Assembly (NCBI RefSeq): GCF_030530635.1
Contig: NZ_JAUMUL010000010.1
Location: 1-64,000, forward strand
DNA: 64,000 bases
Direction: 5' to 3'
Source of the DNA: Actinomyces sp.
GTDB lineage: Bacteria; Actinomycetota; Actinomycetes; Actinomycetales; Actinomycetaceae
Made by a program: the position numbers and the translations under genes. Within the stretch, counting starts at the first letter, position 1. Each line of letters begins with the position of its first letter. Shown here piece after piece: positions 34,798-43,498 of this stretch. Below the pieces are notes generated by a model. The model made no database searches, was not told the origin of the DNA, and saw only the letters and a program-made list of their open reading frames with translations.

Positions 34798-35711
34798 GCG
34801 TGCACCTCCTGGTCGCTTTGCGCGTCGGCGTGCGCACGGTGTCTGCGTCCGGAGCGGACGGTTCGCACCAGGCCGCCGAGCAGTGCGACTATCGCGTAAG
34901 TCCCCACCAGAAGCACAACGATCATGGCTCCCGGCGAGGCGGCGAGGAAATAGGTGATCGTCAACCCGGCCACGCAGGCGACCACGCCGATTGCCATCGC
35001 CAGATGCATAGTACGCCCGAAGGAGTAGGAGACCAGCTGGGCGATCGCTACCGGCACGATCATCACCGCAGACACCAGCAGCGCCCCGACCACCCGCATG
35101 GACACCGACACGGTCAGTGCCGCCACCACGGCCACCGTGACGTTCAGCGCTCCGGTGGGCAGTCCCATTGACCGGGCGAACTCCTCGTCATGGCACAGGG
35201 TGAACAAGGGGCCGCGCAGCCCGAGCCCGACCGTGAGCACGACGGCGGCCAGCGCCAACGTGAACCAGGTGTCGGAGGCCGAAACGGTCGCAATCGAGCC
35301 GAACAGGTAGCTGGTCAGATTGGTCGTCGTCCCGCCGGCCACCTTAATGAGAATCACGCCTCCGGCGATGCCCCCGTAGAACAGGATCGCCAGGGCCACA
35401 TCGCCGCGGGTTCGGCCCCGGGCGCGGATGATCTCGATCAGCACCGCGCCGAGCACGGAGGCGATGATCGCGCCCGGTATGGCCCAGGCGTCGTGAGGCG
35501 CTACATTCGCGGCGGCGCCGGCGATCCAGCCGAGCGCCACGCCGGTCAGGGCTATGTGGCCGATGCCGTCGCCCAGCAATGCCAATCCTCGCTGCACCAG
35601 ATAGGTGCCCATCACCGGGGCGGACAGTCCGACCAGCACGGCCACAACGCAGGCCCGCTGCATCAGTGGACTGGCCAGCATCTCGCCCAGGGCAGTGATC
35701 AAGTCGTTCAC
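34794..35711 (-). CDS. znuB: Zinc ABC transporter permease ZnuB
   Basis: This 305-residue ABC-3 family permease has about eight hydrophobic segments. Diagnostic stretches are APVMGTYLVQRGLALLGDGI with GHIALTGVALG, and LTSYLFGSIATVSASD. It imports zinc (or manganese in some relatives) with ZnuC and ZnuA; zinc is favoured by Zur and by the Zur-box-like site upstream. It overlaps znuC by 4 bases. The C-terminus is short, basic and His-containing. Confidence 0.92.
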   Translation of the reverse strand: MNDLITALGEMLASPLMQRACVVAVLVGLSAPVMGTYLVQRGLALLGDGIGHIALTGVALGWIAGAAANVAPHDAWAIPGAIIASVLGAVLIEIIRARGRTRGDVALAILFYGGIAGGVILIKVAGGTTTNLTSYLFGSIATVSASDTWFTLALAAVVLTVGLGLRGPLFTLCHDEEFARSMGLPTGALNVTVAVVAALTVSVSMRVVGALLVSAVMIVPVAIAQLVSYSFGRTMHLAMAIGVVACVAGLTITYFLAASPGAMIVVLLVGTYAIVALLGGLVRTVRSGRRHRAHADAQSDQEVHA

Positions 35712-36592
35712 CGGGGGCCTCCTGCCCGCTGCACGGAGGTGGTCAACACCGGGGCGTGGTGAGCGGTCGGCCCGGTGCTGCCGTGCTCATGCTCGTGCTC
35801 ACAGTCGTCAAGGCGGTCGTGGCCGAGTTCATCGTGGCGGGCGTGGTCGTGCGCGAGTTCGTCCTTCAGCCCGTCGAATACCACCCGTCCCTCGCCCAGG
35901 ACGACCGTGCGCTCGACGACGTCCTTCAACTCGCCCATCTCGTGCAGCACGGTCAGCAGCGTAAGTCCGCGCTCACGCAACTCGGCCAGGGTGGCGGCCA
36001 GGGATTCCCGCGACGCACGGTCGATGCCGGCCAGGGGCTCATCCAGCAGTAGCAGTTCGGGGGAGCGCACCAGCGCTCGGGCGATGAGCACCCGCTGGGA
36101 CTGGCCGCCGGAGAAGACCTGCACATGGTCCCGGGCCCGGTCGGCCAGTCCTACCGCGTCCAGCGCCTCCAGTGCCCGGCGTCGGGCGCCTGGGCCCCGA
36201 TCGGCGAAGGGACGCCCCGGGCTGAGCAGTCCCGAGCGGACCACTTCCAGCGCGGTGGCCGGCACGCCCGAGGACGCGCCCACCCGCTGTGGCACGTAGC
36301 CGACCCGGCCCCAGGGCACCAGGCGTCGCTGCTGGACGTCCTGGCCGAACAGACGCACCTGGCCGGTGCGCGCCGGTACCAGCCCCAGGATCGTCTTGAC
36401 CAGGGTTGACTTGCCCGACCCGTTGGCACCCAGCAGTGCGACCGACTCGCCCGCGGTGACAGTGAAGTCGACACCGTCGAGGATCAGGGTCGAGCCCAGA
36501 ACGACGCAGGCGTCGCAGACCTCAATCGGTGGAGCGGGACGGCGCACGGCGGCGGGTGTGAAGGTGGGAGTCAACGAAGTCCTTCCGCTCAT
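35708..36592 (-). CDS. znuC: Zinc ABC transporter ATP-binding protein ZnuC
   Basis: The 294-residue ATPase has Walker A LLGANGSGKSTLVKTILGL (about 53-71), signature FSGGQSQRVLIARALVR, Walker B LLLLDEPLAGID and H-loop TVLHEMGEL. The C-terminal tail is histidine-rich (HDHARHDELGHDR, then CEHEHEHGS), common in zinc-handling ATPases and possibly a metal sensor or store. I chose the ATG at 36592 (MSGRTSLTP), 15 bp after the znuA stop; a longer upstream frame would lie within znuA. Confidence 0.93.
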   Translation of the reverse strand: MSGRTSLTPTFTPAAVRRPAPPIEVCDACVVLGSTLILDGVDFTVTAGESVALLGANGSGKSTLVKTILGLVPARTGQVRLFGQDVQQRRLVPWGRVGYVPQRVGASSGVPATALEVVRSGLLSPGRPFADRGPGARRRALEALDAVGLADRARDHVQVFSGGQSQRVLIARALVRSPELLLLDEPLAGIDRASRESLAATLAELRERGLTLLTVLHEMGELKDVVERTVVLGEGRVVFDGLKDELAHDHARHDELGHDRLDDCEHEHEHGSTGPTAHHAPVLTTSVQRAGGPR

Positions 36593-36606
36593 GACGGCAG
36601 CCGTGA

Positions 36607-37581
36607 TCACTTGCAGGATAGCGCGGTACGCAGCTCTTGCAGGTTGGTGGCCATGGCGTCGGCGTAGTCGCCGGTTTCGGGTGCAGACTCGATCGGGTTG
36701 AGCACCGCCGTTTTGGCGCCGGTCTCCGACGCCAGTGCTTCGGCCGTCTTGGGGGAGACGAGGTCCTCGGTGAAGATCGTCGTCGTCCCGGTCTCCTGAA
36801 CGATCTTCTTCACGGCGGCCAGTTCTGCGGGACTGGGCTCGGACTCGGGGTCGACGCCGGAGATGGAGGCCTGGGTCAGTCCGTACCGGTCGGCCAGGTA
36901 GCCGAAGGCTGCATGGGAGGCGACGAAGGTGGTGCGCTCGCACTGTGACAGGCCCGTGGAGTAGTCGGAGTCCAGACCGTCGAGGGTCTTGGTGAGGGAG
37001 GCGAGGTTCGCCTCGAACTCCTTCGTGTGGTCGGGATCCTTCTGAGCCAGGGCGGTCTTGATAGCCTGTGCGGCGGCACGCATCCGGACCGGGTCGAGCC
37101 AGAAGTGCGGGTCGGTAGCGGAGGCCTCATCCGCGTGCTCGTCGTGATCCGCGTGAGTCTCGTCCGCGTGCTCGTCGTCATGGTTGTGTTCGGCGCCTTC
37201 GTGTCGGGTGAGGCCGACGGCCTCCGACAGGTCCAGGACGGTGGGGCCGGACACCTCGCTCAGGGCGTCATCCAGAGACGGCTGGAACCCGGGAACGTAG
37301 GCGACCAGGTCGGTTCCGGACAGGGCGGTGACGTCCTTGGGGGAGAGCTCGTAGTCGTGCGGCTCCACGTTGGTGGGTGTGACGGAGGTGACGTCTACGT
37401 GCTCGCCGCCGATGGCCTGGGCCAAGTACTGGATCGGGTAGAAGGAGGCGGCCACGGACAGGCCGTTCCCGCCGGCGGCATCGGACCCGGCGGAGCAGGC
37501 GGTCAATGGCACGCAGGCCAGCCCGAGCGCTCCGGCGGAGACAATGGCGAGCGCGCGGCGGGACCGGGAGAAGAAGTTCAT
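36607..37581 (-). CDS. znuA: Zinc-binding lipoprotein ZnuA
   Basis: This is the extracytoplasmic zinc receptor of the ZnuABC importer. The 324-residue product has a lipoprotein signal with lipobox LTAC near residue 29, the cluster A-I fold with a metal histidine in NVEPHDYELSPKD, and a His/Asp-rich loop (HNHDDEHADETHADHDEHAD, about 140-160), typical of zinc rather than manganese receptors. DPHFWLDPVRM and FVASHAAFGYLADRYGL supply further ligands. I chose the ATG at 37581 because a start 15 bases earlier would place the start codon inside the Zur-like palindrome. Confidence 0.93.
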   Translation of the reverse strand: MNFFSRSRRALAIVSAGALGLACVPLTACSAGSDAAGGNGLSVAASFYPIQYLAQAIGGEHVDVTSVTPTNVEPHDYELSPKDVTALSGTDLVAYVPGFQPSLDDALSEVSGPTVLDLSEAVGLTRHEGAEHNHDDEHADETHADHDEHADEASATDPHFWLDPVRMRAAAQAIKTALAQKDPDHTKEFEANLASLTKTLDGLDSDYSTGLSQCERTTFVASHAAFGYLADRYGLTQASISGVDPESEPSPAELAAVKKIVQETGTTTIFTEDLVSPKTAEALASETGAKTAVLNPIESAPETGDYADAMATNLQELRTALSCK

Positions 37582-37595
37582 GGGAACCATTCTCA
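37581..37595. promoter_or_regulatory. Zur-box-like operator at the znuA start
   Basis: On the minus strand the site reads TGAGAATGGTTCCCA, a 15-base palindrome with one mismatch. It resembles the actinobacterial Zur/Fur-type box TGAnAATnATTnTCA. Position immediately before the first gene of the znuACB-zur operon fits autoregulation by Zur. Confidence 0.65.
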
Positions 37596-37716
37596 TCTTG
37601 TCGTGGACGGCTCGTCAAATCATGCGGCCGAGCCCCGTAGACTGGCCCCTGTTCGTGCCGCCGACCGCCTGTGGACGGCAGACGGCATCAGCAAACAGGA
37701 CCAACGGAGAAACACA

Positions 37717-39108
37717 GTGGCAGCAACTCCCTCGACGCTCGATCGTGTCATCAACCTCGCCAAGCGGCGTGGCTTCGTCTTCCCCTGCGGGGAGATCTAC
37801 GGCGGCACCCGCTCCGCGTGGGACTACGGCCCGCTGGGCGTGGAGCTGAAGGAGAACATCAAGCGGCAGTGGTGGCAGTACATGGTCCGCTCGCGCGAGG
37901 ACGTCGTCGGACTGGACTCCTCCGTCATCCTGCCGCGCGAGACCTGGGTCGCCTCCGGCCACGTCGGCGCCTTCACCGACCCGCTCGTGGAGTCACTGCA
38001 CACCCACAAGCGCTACCGCGCCGACGAGCTCATCGAGGACTACGCCGCGCGCAAGGGCCTCGACCCCGAGACCGTCACACTCGACATGGTCCCCGACCCC
38101 GTCACCGGCCAGGCCGGCTCCTGGACCGAGCCGCGCGAGTTCTCCGGCCTGCTCAAGACCTACCTCGGCCCGGTGGACGACGAGTCCGGCCTGCACTACC
38201 TGCGCCCCGAGACCGCCCAGGGCATCTTCATCAACTTCACCAATGTGATGAGCGCTGCGCGCAAACGCCCGCCCTTCGGCATCGGCCAGGTCGGCAAGTC
38301 CTTCCGCAATGAGATCACGCCCGGCAACTTCATCTTCCGCACCCGCGAGTTCGAGCAGATGGAGCTGGAGTTCTTCGTCGAGCCCGGCACCGACGAGGAG
38401 TGGCACCAGTACTGGATCGACTACCGCAAGGCCTGGTACGTCGGCCTGGGCATCGACCCGGCCAACCTACGCGAGTACGAGCACCCCGCCGAGAAGCTCT
38501 CCCACTACTCCAAGCGCACCGTCGACCTGGAGTACCGCTTCGGCTTCGCCGGTGGGGAGTGGGGTGAGCTGGAGGGCATTGCCAACCGCACCGACTTCGA
38601 CCTGTCCACCCACGCCGAGCACTCCGGTAAGGACCTGTCCTACTTCGACCAGGCCAAGAACGAGCGTTGGACGCCCTACGTGATCGAGCCCTCGGCGGGC
38701 CTGACCCGCTCGCTGATGGCCTTCCTGGTGGAGGCCTACACCGAGGATGAGGCTCCCAACACCAAGGGCGGAGTGGACAAGCGCGTGCTGCTGCGCCTGG
38801 ACCCGCGCCTGGCCCCGGTCAAGGCCGCCGTGCTTCCGCTGAGCCGTAAGGAGGAACTGACCGGCCCGGCCCGTGAGCTTGCCGCCCGGCTGCGTCGCAA
38901 CTGGAATGTCGATTACGACGAGGCCGGCGCCGTGGGACGCCGCTACCGCCGCCAGGACGAGGTCGGCACGCCGTTGTGTATCACCTACGACTTCGAGTCG
39001 CCCGAGGACGGTGCGGTGACCGTGCGCGAGCGCGACACCATGACCCAGGAGCGCATCCCGCTCGAGGGCGTGGAGCGGTACCTGGCCGAGCGCCTGATCG
39101 GCTGCTGA
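37717..39108 (+). CDS. glyS: Glycyl-tRNA synthetase, dimeric class II type
   Basis: This enzyme charges tRNA-Gly. The 463-residue single-chain form has class II motifs: RGFVFPCGEIYGGTRSAWDY at the N-terminus, motif 2 in FGIGQVGKSFRNEITP and FIFRTREFEQMELEFF, and motif 3 region VIEPSAGLTRSLMAFLVEAY. The anticodon-binding domain is the last 110 residues. The GTG at 37717 follows CGGAGAA. Upstream in-frame sequence overlaps the divergent znuA gene and was rejected. Confidence 0.96.
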   Translation: MAATPSTLDRVINLAKRRGFVFPCGEIYGGTRSAWDYGPLGVELKENIKRQWWQYMVRSREDVVGLDSSVILPRETWVASGHVGAFTDPLVESLHTHKRYRADELIEDYAARKGLDPETVTLDMVPDPVTGQAGSWTEPREFSGLLKTYLGPVDDESGLHYLRPETAQGIFINFTNVMSAARKRPPFGIGQVGKSFRNEITPGNFIFRTREFEQMELEFFVEPGTDEEWHQYWIDYRKAWYVGLGIDPANLREYEHPAEKLSHYSKRTVDLEYRFGFAGGEWGELEGIANRTDFDLSTHAEHSGKDLSYFDQAKNERWTPYVIEPSAGLTRSLMAFLVEAYTEDEAPNTKGGVDKRVLLRLDPRLAPVKAAVLPLSRKEELTGPARELAARLRRNWNVDYDEAGAVGRRYRRQDEVGTPLCITYDFESPEDGAVTVRERDTMTQERIPLEGVERYLAERLIGC

Positions 39109-39156
39109 GCGGCCGGCCGATGGCCGGCTTACCGGCCGGCTGAAAGCGGCGCGTTT

Positions 39157-39190
39157 CATGACCTCGGTGGCACTGCACGACCTTGGGGTG
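39157..39190 (+). repeat. Short direct repeat, left of the DUF559-like gene
   Basis: This 34-base stretch, CATGACCTCGGTGGCACTGC then ACGACCTTGGGGTG, matches the right-hand copy at 40489-40534 apart from a 13-base insertion there. The two lie in the same orientation on either side of one gene. Confidence 0.75.
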
Positions 39191-39224
39191 GCGCTGCGGC
39201 GGCGCACCTGTCGCGCGGCACCGC

Positions 39225-40340
39225 TCATCGCCGCCGCAGCCCGAGCATCGAGCCCTCGCGCAGTCCCGACTCCAACCTCGTACCCGGCCACAGCAGATCA
39301 CGGTTGGGCCCGAGCGAGGCGACAACCCCGGGCGGAAAGGCGGCGAGGATCTTGTCCGCCAGCGCGCGCAGATCGCGGAACTCTCCGTAAGTCACGCGTA
39401 TGAAATGCCAGCCCATGGCCTGGATGGAGTCCTGGCGCAGTTTCTCCTGCCAGGCGTCCTCCCGGGCGTTGTACTTCATCCTTCCGTCAACCTCGATGAC
39501 GATCCCGTGCTCGGGCCAGCACAGGTCGAGCCACCACATGTTCGCGCCGTCGCTAACCCGGTGCTGCACTTGTGGCGGCGTGAGTCCGAGCACGAGAGTC
39601 AGCCAGCGCATGACGGACTCACCCGGCGAGTCGGCCAGCGGCGTCGCCGTCCCCAGTACTGCCCGTGCTTGTGCAATTCCGCGTCGGTGGGGGGATCGCT
39701 GTAGCCACTCCTGCCAGACGTTTCGAGCCCGCCTCTCGGCGTCGGCATACGCGCGGCGGTCATTCAGTTGCGGTCGGCAATGCAACCGTAGCGCTGCGTC
39801 GGCAATTGCCAGGGCATTGTGCGCGGGCTCGTCGAAGGCGCAGTCGAAGGCGGTACGTAACACGGTGGTGACCGGTATCCCGCGGACCACGGTGATCTCC
39901 TCCTCCGACAACTCCAGCCGCCGGCGCCACAGCATGATCTGCCGGCAGTAGAAGTCCTCATGCGAGTTCGACTGCGGCGGTCCTGTGGGAGGCACCTTGA
40001 TCAAGGGCAGCTGCGTGCCGACCCGTTTGGGAGTGCTGGGTACTGCCAAGTACACGTCCGGTTCCTGCGTCATCATCGACAGGCCGAGGACAAGCGCGGC
40101 GGAGGCGTGGGTGAGGCAGCGGGCAGAACTGTGCGTGGCCTTCGCGGTAATGGCGCGTGCTAGCGCCAGGGTGTAGCGGTGCTGCCAGCGCTTGGCGTCG
40201 TGAGCGGGGAGCCAGCGAACGCCGGGTGCCAGGCGCAGAGCCGAATCGGGGATGCTGGCGCCGGTTCGGGCGCTGCGCCCGGAGCGGAGCAGAACGGGGA
40301 GCAGGCCACGGTCAAGCGGCTGATGGAGCGTTGCGGACAT
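39225..40340 (-). CDS. AbiEi/DUF559-like protein with endonuclease-like C-terminus
   Basis: The 371-residue product has an N-terminal Arg/Ala-rich part, a middle with VVRGIPVTTVLRTAFDCAFD typical of actinobacterial AbiEi-antitoxin-like regulators, and a C-terminal Vsr/DUF559-type segment: LDLCWPEHGIVIEVDGRMKY followed by QEKLRQDSIQAMGWHFIRVT. The Asp/Glu-x-Asp and Lys pattern matches a PD-(D/E)XK fold. Such genes are often called type IV antitoxin-like, but no partner toxin is adjacent, so function is open. I used the ATG at 40340 (MSATLHQ); upstream sequence is repeat DNA. It is flanked by direct repeats. Confidence 0.7.
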   Translation of the reverse strand: MSATLHQPLDRGLLPVLLRSGRSARTGASIPDSALRLAPGVRWLPAHDAKRWQHRYTLALARAITAKATHSSARCLTHASAALVLGLSMMTQEPDVYLAVPSTPKRVGTQLPLIKVPPTGPPQSNSHEDFYCRQIMLWRRRLELSEEEITVVRGIPVTTVLRTAFDCAFDEPAHNALAIADAALRLHCRPQLNDRRAYADAERRARNVWQEWLQRSPHRRGIAQARAVLGTATPLADSPGESVMRWLTLVLGLTPPQVQHRVSDGANMWWLDLCWPEHGIVIEVDGRMKYNAREDAWQEKLRQDSIQAMGWHFIRVTYGEFRDLRALADKILAAFPPGVVASLGPNRDLLWPGTRLESGLREGSMLGLRRR

Positions 40341-40488
40341 GGTTGGAGCATCCGCCGCAGGTGGCGTGAGCGCCACCTTTCGCGTGGCTGCCTGTGGACA
40401 TGCCGTCTCGCGGGGTGCGGCCAATGGTGCCTGTGGGTGTTGGTGCTTCGGCAAACCCGCCTCATCGGCACCAGGGGGTCTCGCATTG

Positions 40489-40534
40489 CATGACCTCGGT
40501 TGCACTGCATGACGGCACTGCACGACCTTGGGGT
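40489..40534 (+). repeat. Short direct repeat, right of the DUF559-like gene
   Basis: This is the partner of 39157-39190 with an extra 13 bases, TGCACTGCATGAC, after CATGACCTCGGT. Its end, CACGACCTTGGGGT, is also the start of the left arm of the large hairpin at 40521-40581. The whole gap 40341-40685 contains only these elements and no gene. Confidence 0.75.
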
Positions 40535-40581
40535 ACGTTCCACGACCCCGGGGTGGTCGTGGAACGTACCCCAAGGTCGTG
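40521..40581. repeat. 27-bp perfect inverted repeat (large hairpin)
   Basis: The arms at 40521-40547 and 40555-40581 are exact reverse complements, beginning CACGACCTTGGGGTACG, around a 7-base loop. The stem is too long for an ordinary terminator and has no T-run. It may be a REP-like element or the footprint of a small mobile unit. Confidence 0.9.
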
Positions 40582-40685
40582 AATCGACATGTGGTGGGGC
40601 TGGGGCGGCCTCAGGGTGCCGGGAGCGATCAGTCCTGCGCGCGCGGTTCCCACGGTTTGGCTCGGTCGGCGGGCATGATGGCGGC

Positions 40686-42038
40686 GTGAACGACGAGATG
40701 ATGCCGACCGCCGCCGCGGCGCCCGCCGACCCGCCCATTGACGAGCCGAGGAAGGCGGATACCGGGGATCGGACCACCGGTGACGCCGATCCCGCCTCTA
40801 AGCCGCCAGTCCCGATCCCGCAGGTGTCTCCGGCCGCGCACAGCCACTCCGGGCCCATCGACTTGGACGCCGCTGAAGCCCGACGGGTGCGGCGGGTACT
40901 GGCCGCAATTGTGGTGCCCCTGGTGGCGGCCACGCTGATCGGTCTGGTCGTGCTGTGGCCGGGGGGTAGTTCCCTGGTCGGCTCACAGCCCTTCACCGCC
41001 GAAGGCGCCAGCCTGGAATCCGCCACCATCACCTCCCTGGACACCGCCGCCTGCGCCGACGCCACTGGCGCATTGTCAGAGGTGTCCAACGGCTCCCTGC
41101 TGGCCGATGCCGTCTGCGCCAAGATCACCTCCGGTGACGGCGAGGGCCTGATCATGCCGGTGCACATCCCCTCCGAGTCCCTGGCCGCTGCCGACGTCGG
41201 GGATCGCCTGAAGGTGATGTACAGCCCCGCAGCACTCGCCTCCGGCACCCCATACGTGTTCGTCGACTACGCCCGCCAAGTGCCGGTGGCAGCGCTGGCG
41301 GTGGTGTACCTGGTGCTGGTGGTCGCGGTCGCCGGGCGCAAGGGCGCGTTGAGCGTACTGGGCCTGCTGGCGGCCACGGGCGTCCTGCTCGGTTTCATGA
41401 TCCCAGCCCTGCTGGACCTGGCCCCACCCATGTGGGTGACGCTGGTGGGCTCCTCGGCGATGATGCTGGTGGCCGTGTACGTGGCGCACGGCATCTCCGT
41501 GCGCACCACCACCGCCCTGCTGGGCACCTTCGCCGGGGTAGTCCTAACCGTGCTTCTGTCCCTGTGGGGCGTGGATGCCGCTAATCTGACCGGCGCCACC
41601 GAGGAGACCTCCCTGACACTGACCGCCATGGTGGGCGGAATCAACCTGCAGGCGCTGCTCACCTGCGGCATGGTGGTGGCGGCCCTGGGCGTACTCAACG
41701 ACGTCACCATCACTCAGGCCTCCGCTGTATGGGAGCTGCACGCCGCCAACCCCGCCCTGGGGCGCGCCCGCCTGTTCACCGGCGGCATGCGGATCGGCCG
41801 CGACCACATCGCCTCGACCGTATACACGCTCGCCTTCGCCTACGCCGGCACCGCCCTGCCACTCATCCTGGCGGCCTCCCTGATCGACCGGTCATTCACA
41901 GACACGCTCCTATCCGGTGAGATTGCCGAGGAGGTTGTGCGCACCCTGGTTTCATCCATCGGCCTGGTGCTGGCCATCCCGGCGACGACGGCGATCGCCG
42001 CCGCTCTGTGCCGCACCGGTGAGGCGTCCAGAACCTGA
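40686..42038 (+). CDS. YibE/F-family membrane protein
   Basis: This 450-residue protein has an acidic, Pro/Ala-rich cytoplasmic N-terminus (1-70), one helix near 75-95, an extracytoplasmic part (about 100-195) with VFVDYARQVP, and then about seven helices, including VVAVAGRKGALSVLGLLAAT, LVAVYVAHGISVRTTTALLG and LTCGMVVAALGVLNDVTITQ, the family core. The role of YibE/F is unknown. The GTG at 40686 is chosen as first start after the repeat region. Confidence 0.88.
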   Translation: MNDEMMPTAAAAPADPPIDEPRKADTGDRTTGDADPASKPPVPIPQVSPAAHSHSGPIDLDAAEARRVRRVLAAIVVPLVAATLIGLVVLWPGGSSLVGSQPFTAEGASLESATITSLDTAACADATGALSEVSNGSLLADAVCAKITSGDGEGLIMPVHIPSESLAAADVGDRLKVMYSPAALASGTPYVFVDYARQVPVAALAVVYLVLVVAVAGRKGALSVLGLLAATGVLLGFMIPALLDLAPPMWVTLVGSSAMMLVAVYVAHGISVRTTTALLGTFAGVVLTVLLSLWGVDAANLTGATEETSLTLTAMVGGINLQALLTCGMVVAALGVLNDVTITQASAVWELHAANPALGRARLFTGGMRIGRDHIASTVYTLAFAYAGTALPLILAASLIDRSFTDTLLSGEIAEEVVRTLVSSIGLVLAIPATTAIAAALCRTGEASRT

Positions 42039-42102
42039 GTGCGACGCTCCTACTTGGACGTGCTTCTAAGGCGCCCCGGATCGAAGCGGTGTGTGCAAGC
42101 GC

Positions 42103-43461
42103 TCAGCCTCCGGAGACGTCCAGTTCGGCGTCGGCCAGCATGGCCCGGTCCGCCTCGTTCAGGTGAGGGGAGTCCAGCCAGCCGTCGGGCAGGTGGGGTC
42201 GGCGCGGATTGCCGGTACGACCGCGCGGTCCCTCTGCCGCCGCCCCCGGGAAGGGCACCTGTTCGGGCAGCCTTTCCCGCATGCGTGCCAGGGCGCCGTC
42301 GAGTTCGGTGAGCGAAGACACCCGCATCAGTTCGGCACGCGCCGCTCCGCCCACCGGGTAGCCCTTCAAGTACCAGCCGATGTGCTTGCGCAGGTCGCGC
42401 ACGCCCCGGTCCTCACCCATTTCGGCCGCCAGCAGCCGCCCGTGGTCCATGATGATGGCGATTACGGCGTCCAGGTCGGGATGGGTGCGCTCCGTTAGGC
42501 CGTGCATGGCAGAGACGATGTCGGCGAACAGCCACGGCCGCCCCTGGCAGCCGCGCCCGACGACCACGCCGTCGCAGCCGGTCGCGTTAAGCATGGCGAC
42601 GGCGTCATCCCCGCTCCAGATGTCGCCATTGCCGAGCACCGGCAGGCTGGTGGCCTCCTTCAGGCGGGCGATCTGCTCCCAGCGGGCCTTGCCCGCATAG
42701 TGCTGCCGGGCGGTGCGCGCATGCAGCGTCAGGGCGGCGATTCCGGCGTCCGCGGCCAGACGCGCCGCATCCAGGAAGGTCTCGTGCTCCTCATCGATCC
42801 CCAGGCGCATCTTCACCGTCACGGGCACCTCGCGCTCCCGCCGGGCGGCCCGCGCGGCGGACTGCGAGGTCCGTACCGCGGCACGCATGATCGCCTCCAG
42901 CAGGTCTCGTTTCCACGGCAGCGCGGCGCCCCCGCCCTTACGTGTCACCTTGGGCACCGGGCAGCCGAAGTTGAGGTCGATGTGGTCGGCCAGGTCCTCG
43001 GCCACCAGGATTCGCACCGCCGCGGCCACCGTGGCCGGAGCCACGCCGTACAGCTGGATGGAACGCACCCGCTCCGCGGGGTCCGTGCGCACCATGGCAA
43101 GGGTCTTGGCATTACGCTCCACCAGTGCCCGAGTGGTGACCATCTCGGTGACATACAGGCCCGCAGGTGCCGCCAGGCCGCCGTCGTCAGTGAGTATCGG
43201 GCCGTCGTGACTCGGTCGCAGCGCCCTGGGCAGGGCGCGCTCCCCGAAACGACGGCAAAGGCGCCTGAACGACGCGTTGGTAACCCCCGCCATGGGTGCC
43301 AGCACCACCGGCGTAGAGATCTCCAGCGGCCCGATGCGCAGCGGCGCCGCGCCGGATGCATACCCGCCGATGCCCGTGGGGGAGGACGACTCCGGAGCGG
43401 GCGAGGCCGTTAGCGGATGGATCGGGGCGGTCGATACGGTCACCGGCACATGCTGGCACAT
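42103..43461 (-). CDS. dusB: tRNA-dihydrouridine synthase (DusB type)
   Basis: This flavoenzyme reduces uridine to dihydrouridine in the tRNA D-loop. The TIM-barrel shows VVLAPMAGVTNASFRRLCRR, the FMN-binding start, the catalytic cysteine in LNFGCPVPKVTRKGGGAAL, VTVKMRLGID, LTLHARTARQHYAGKARW, and LGNGDIWSGDDA with GVVVGRGCQGRPW. With the ATG at 43461 the protein has 452 residues, with a variable N-terminal leader of about 35; a GTG at 43449 is an alternative. It is divergent from fabI with overlapping promoter space of about 37 bp. Confidence 0.92.
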   Translation of the reverse strand: MCQHVPVTVSTAPIHPLTASPAPESSSPTGIGGYASGAAPLRIGPLEISTPVVLAPMAGVTNASFRRLCRRFGERALPRALRPSHDGPILTDDGGLAAPAGLYVTEMVTTRALVERNAKTLAMVRTDPAERVRSIQLYGVAPATVAAAVRILVAEDLADHIDLNFGCPVPKVTRKGGGAALPWKRDLLEAIMRAAVRTSQSAARAARREREVPVTVKMRLGIDEEHETFLDAARLAADAGIAALTLHARTARQHYAGKARWEQIARLKEATSLPVLGNGDIWSGDDAVAMLNATGCDGVVVGRGCQGRPWLFADIVSAMHGLTERTHPDLDAVIAIIMDHGRLLAAEMGEDRGVRDLRKHIGWYLKGYPVGGAARAELMRVSSLTELDGALARMRERLPEQVPFPGAAAEGPRGRTGNPRRPHLPDGWLDSPHLNEADRAMLADAELDVSGG

Positions 43462-43498
43462 CCAGGCAGTGGGCGTGGCCCCGTGCGAGGCTGAGGCC

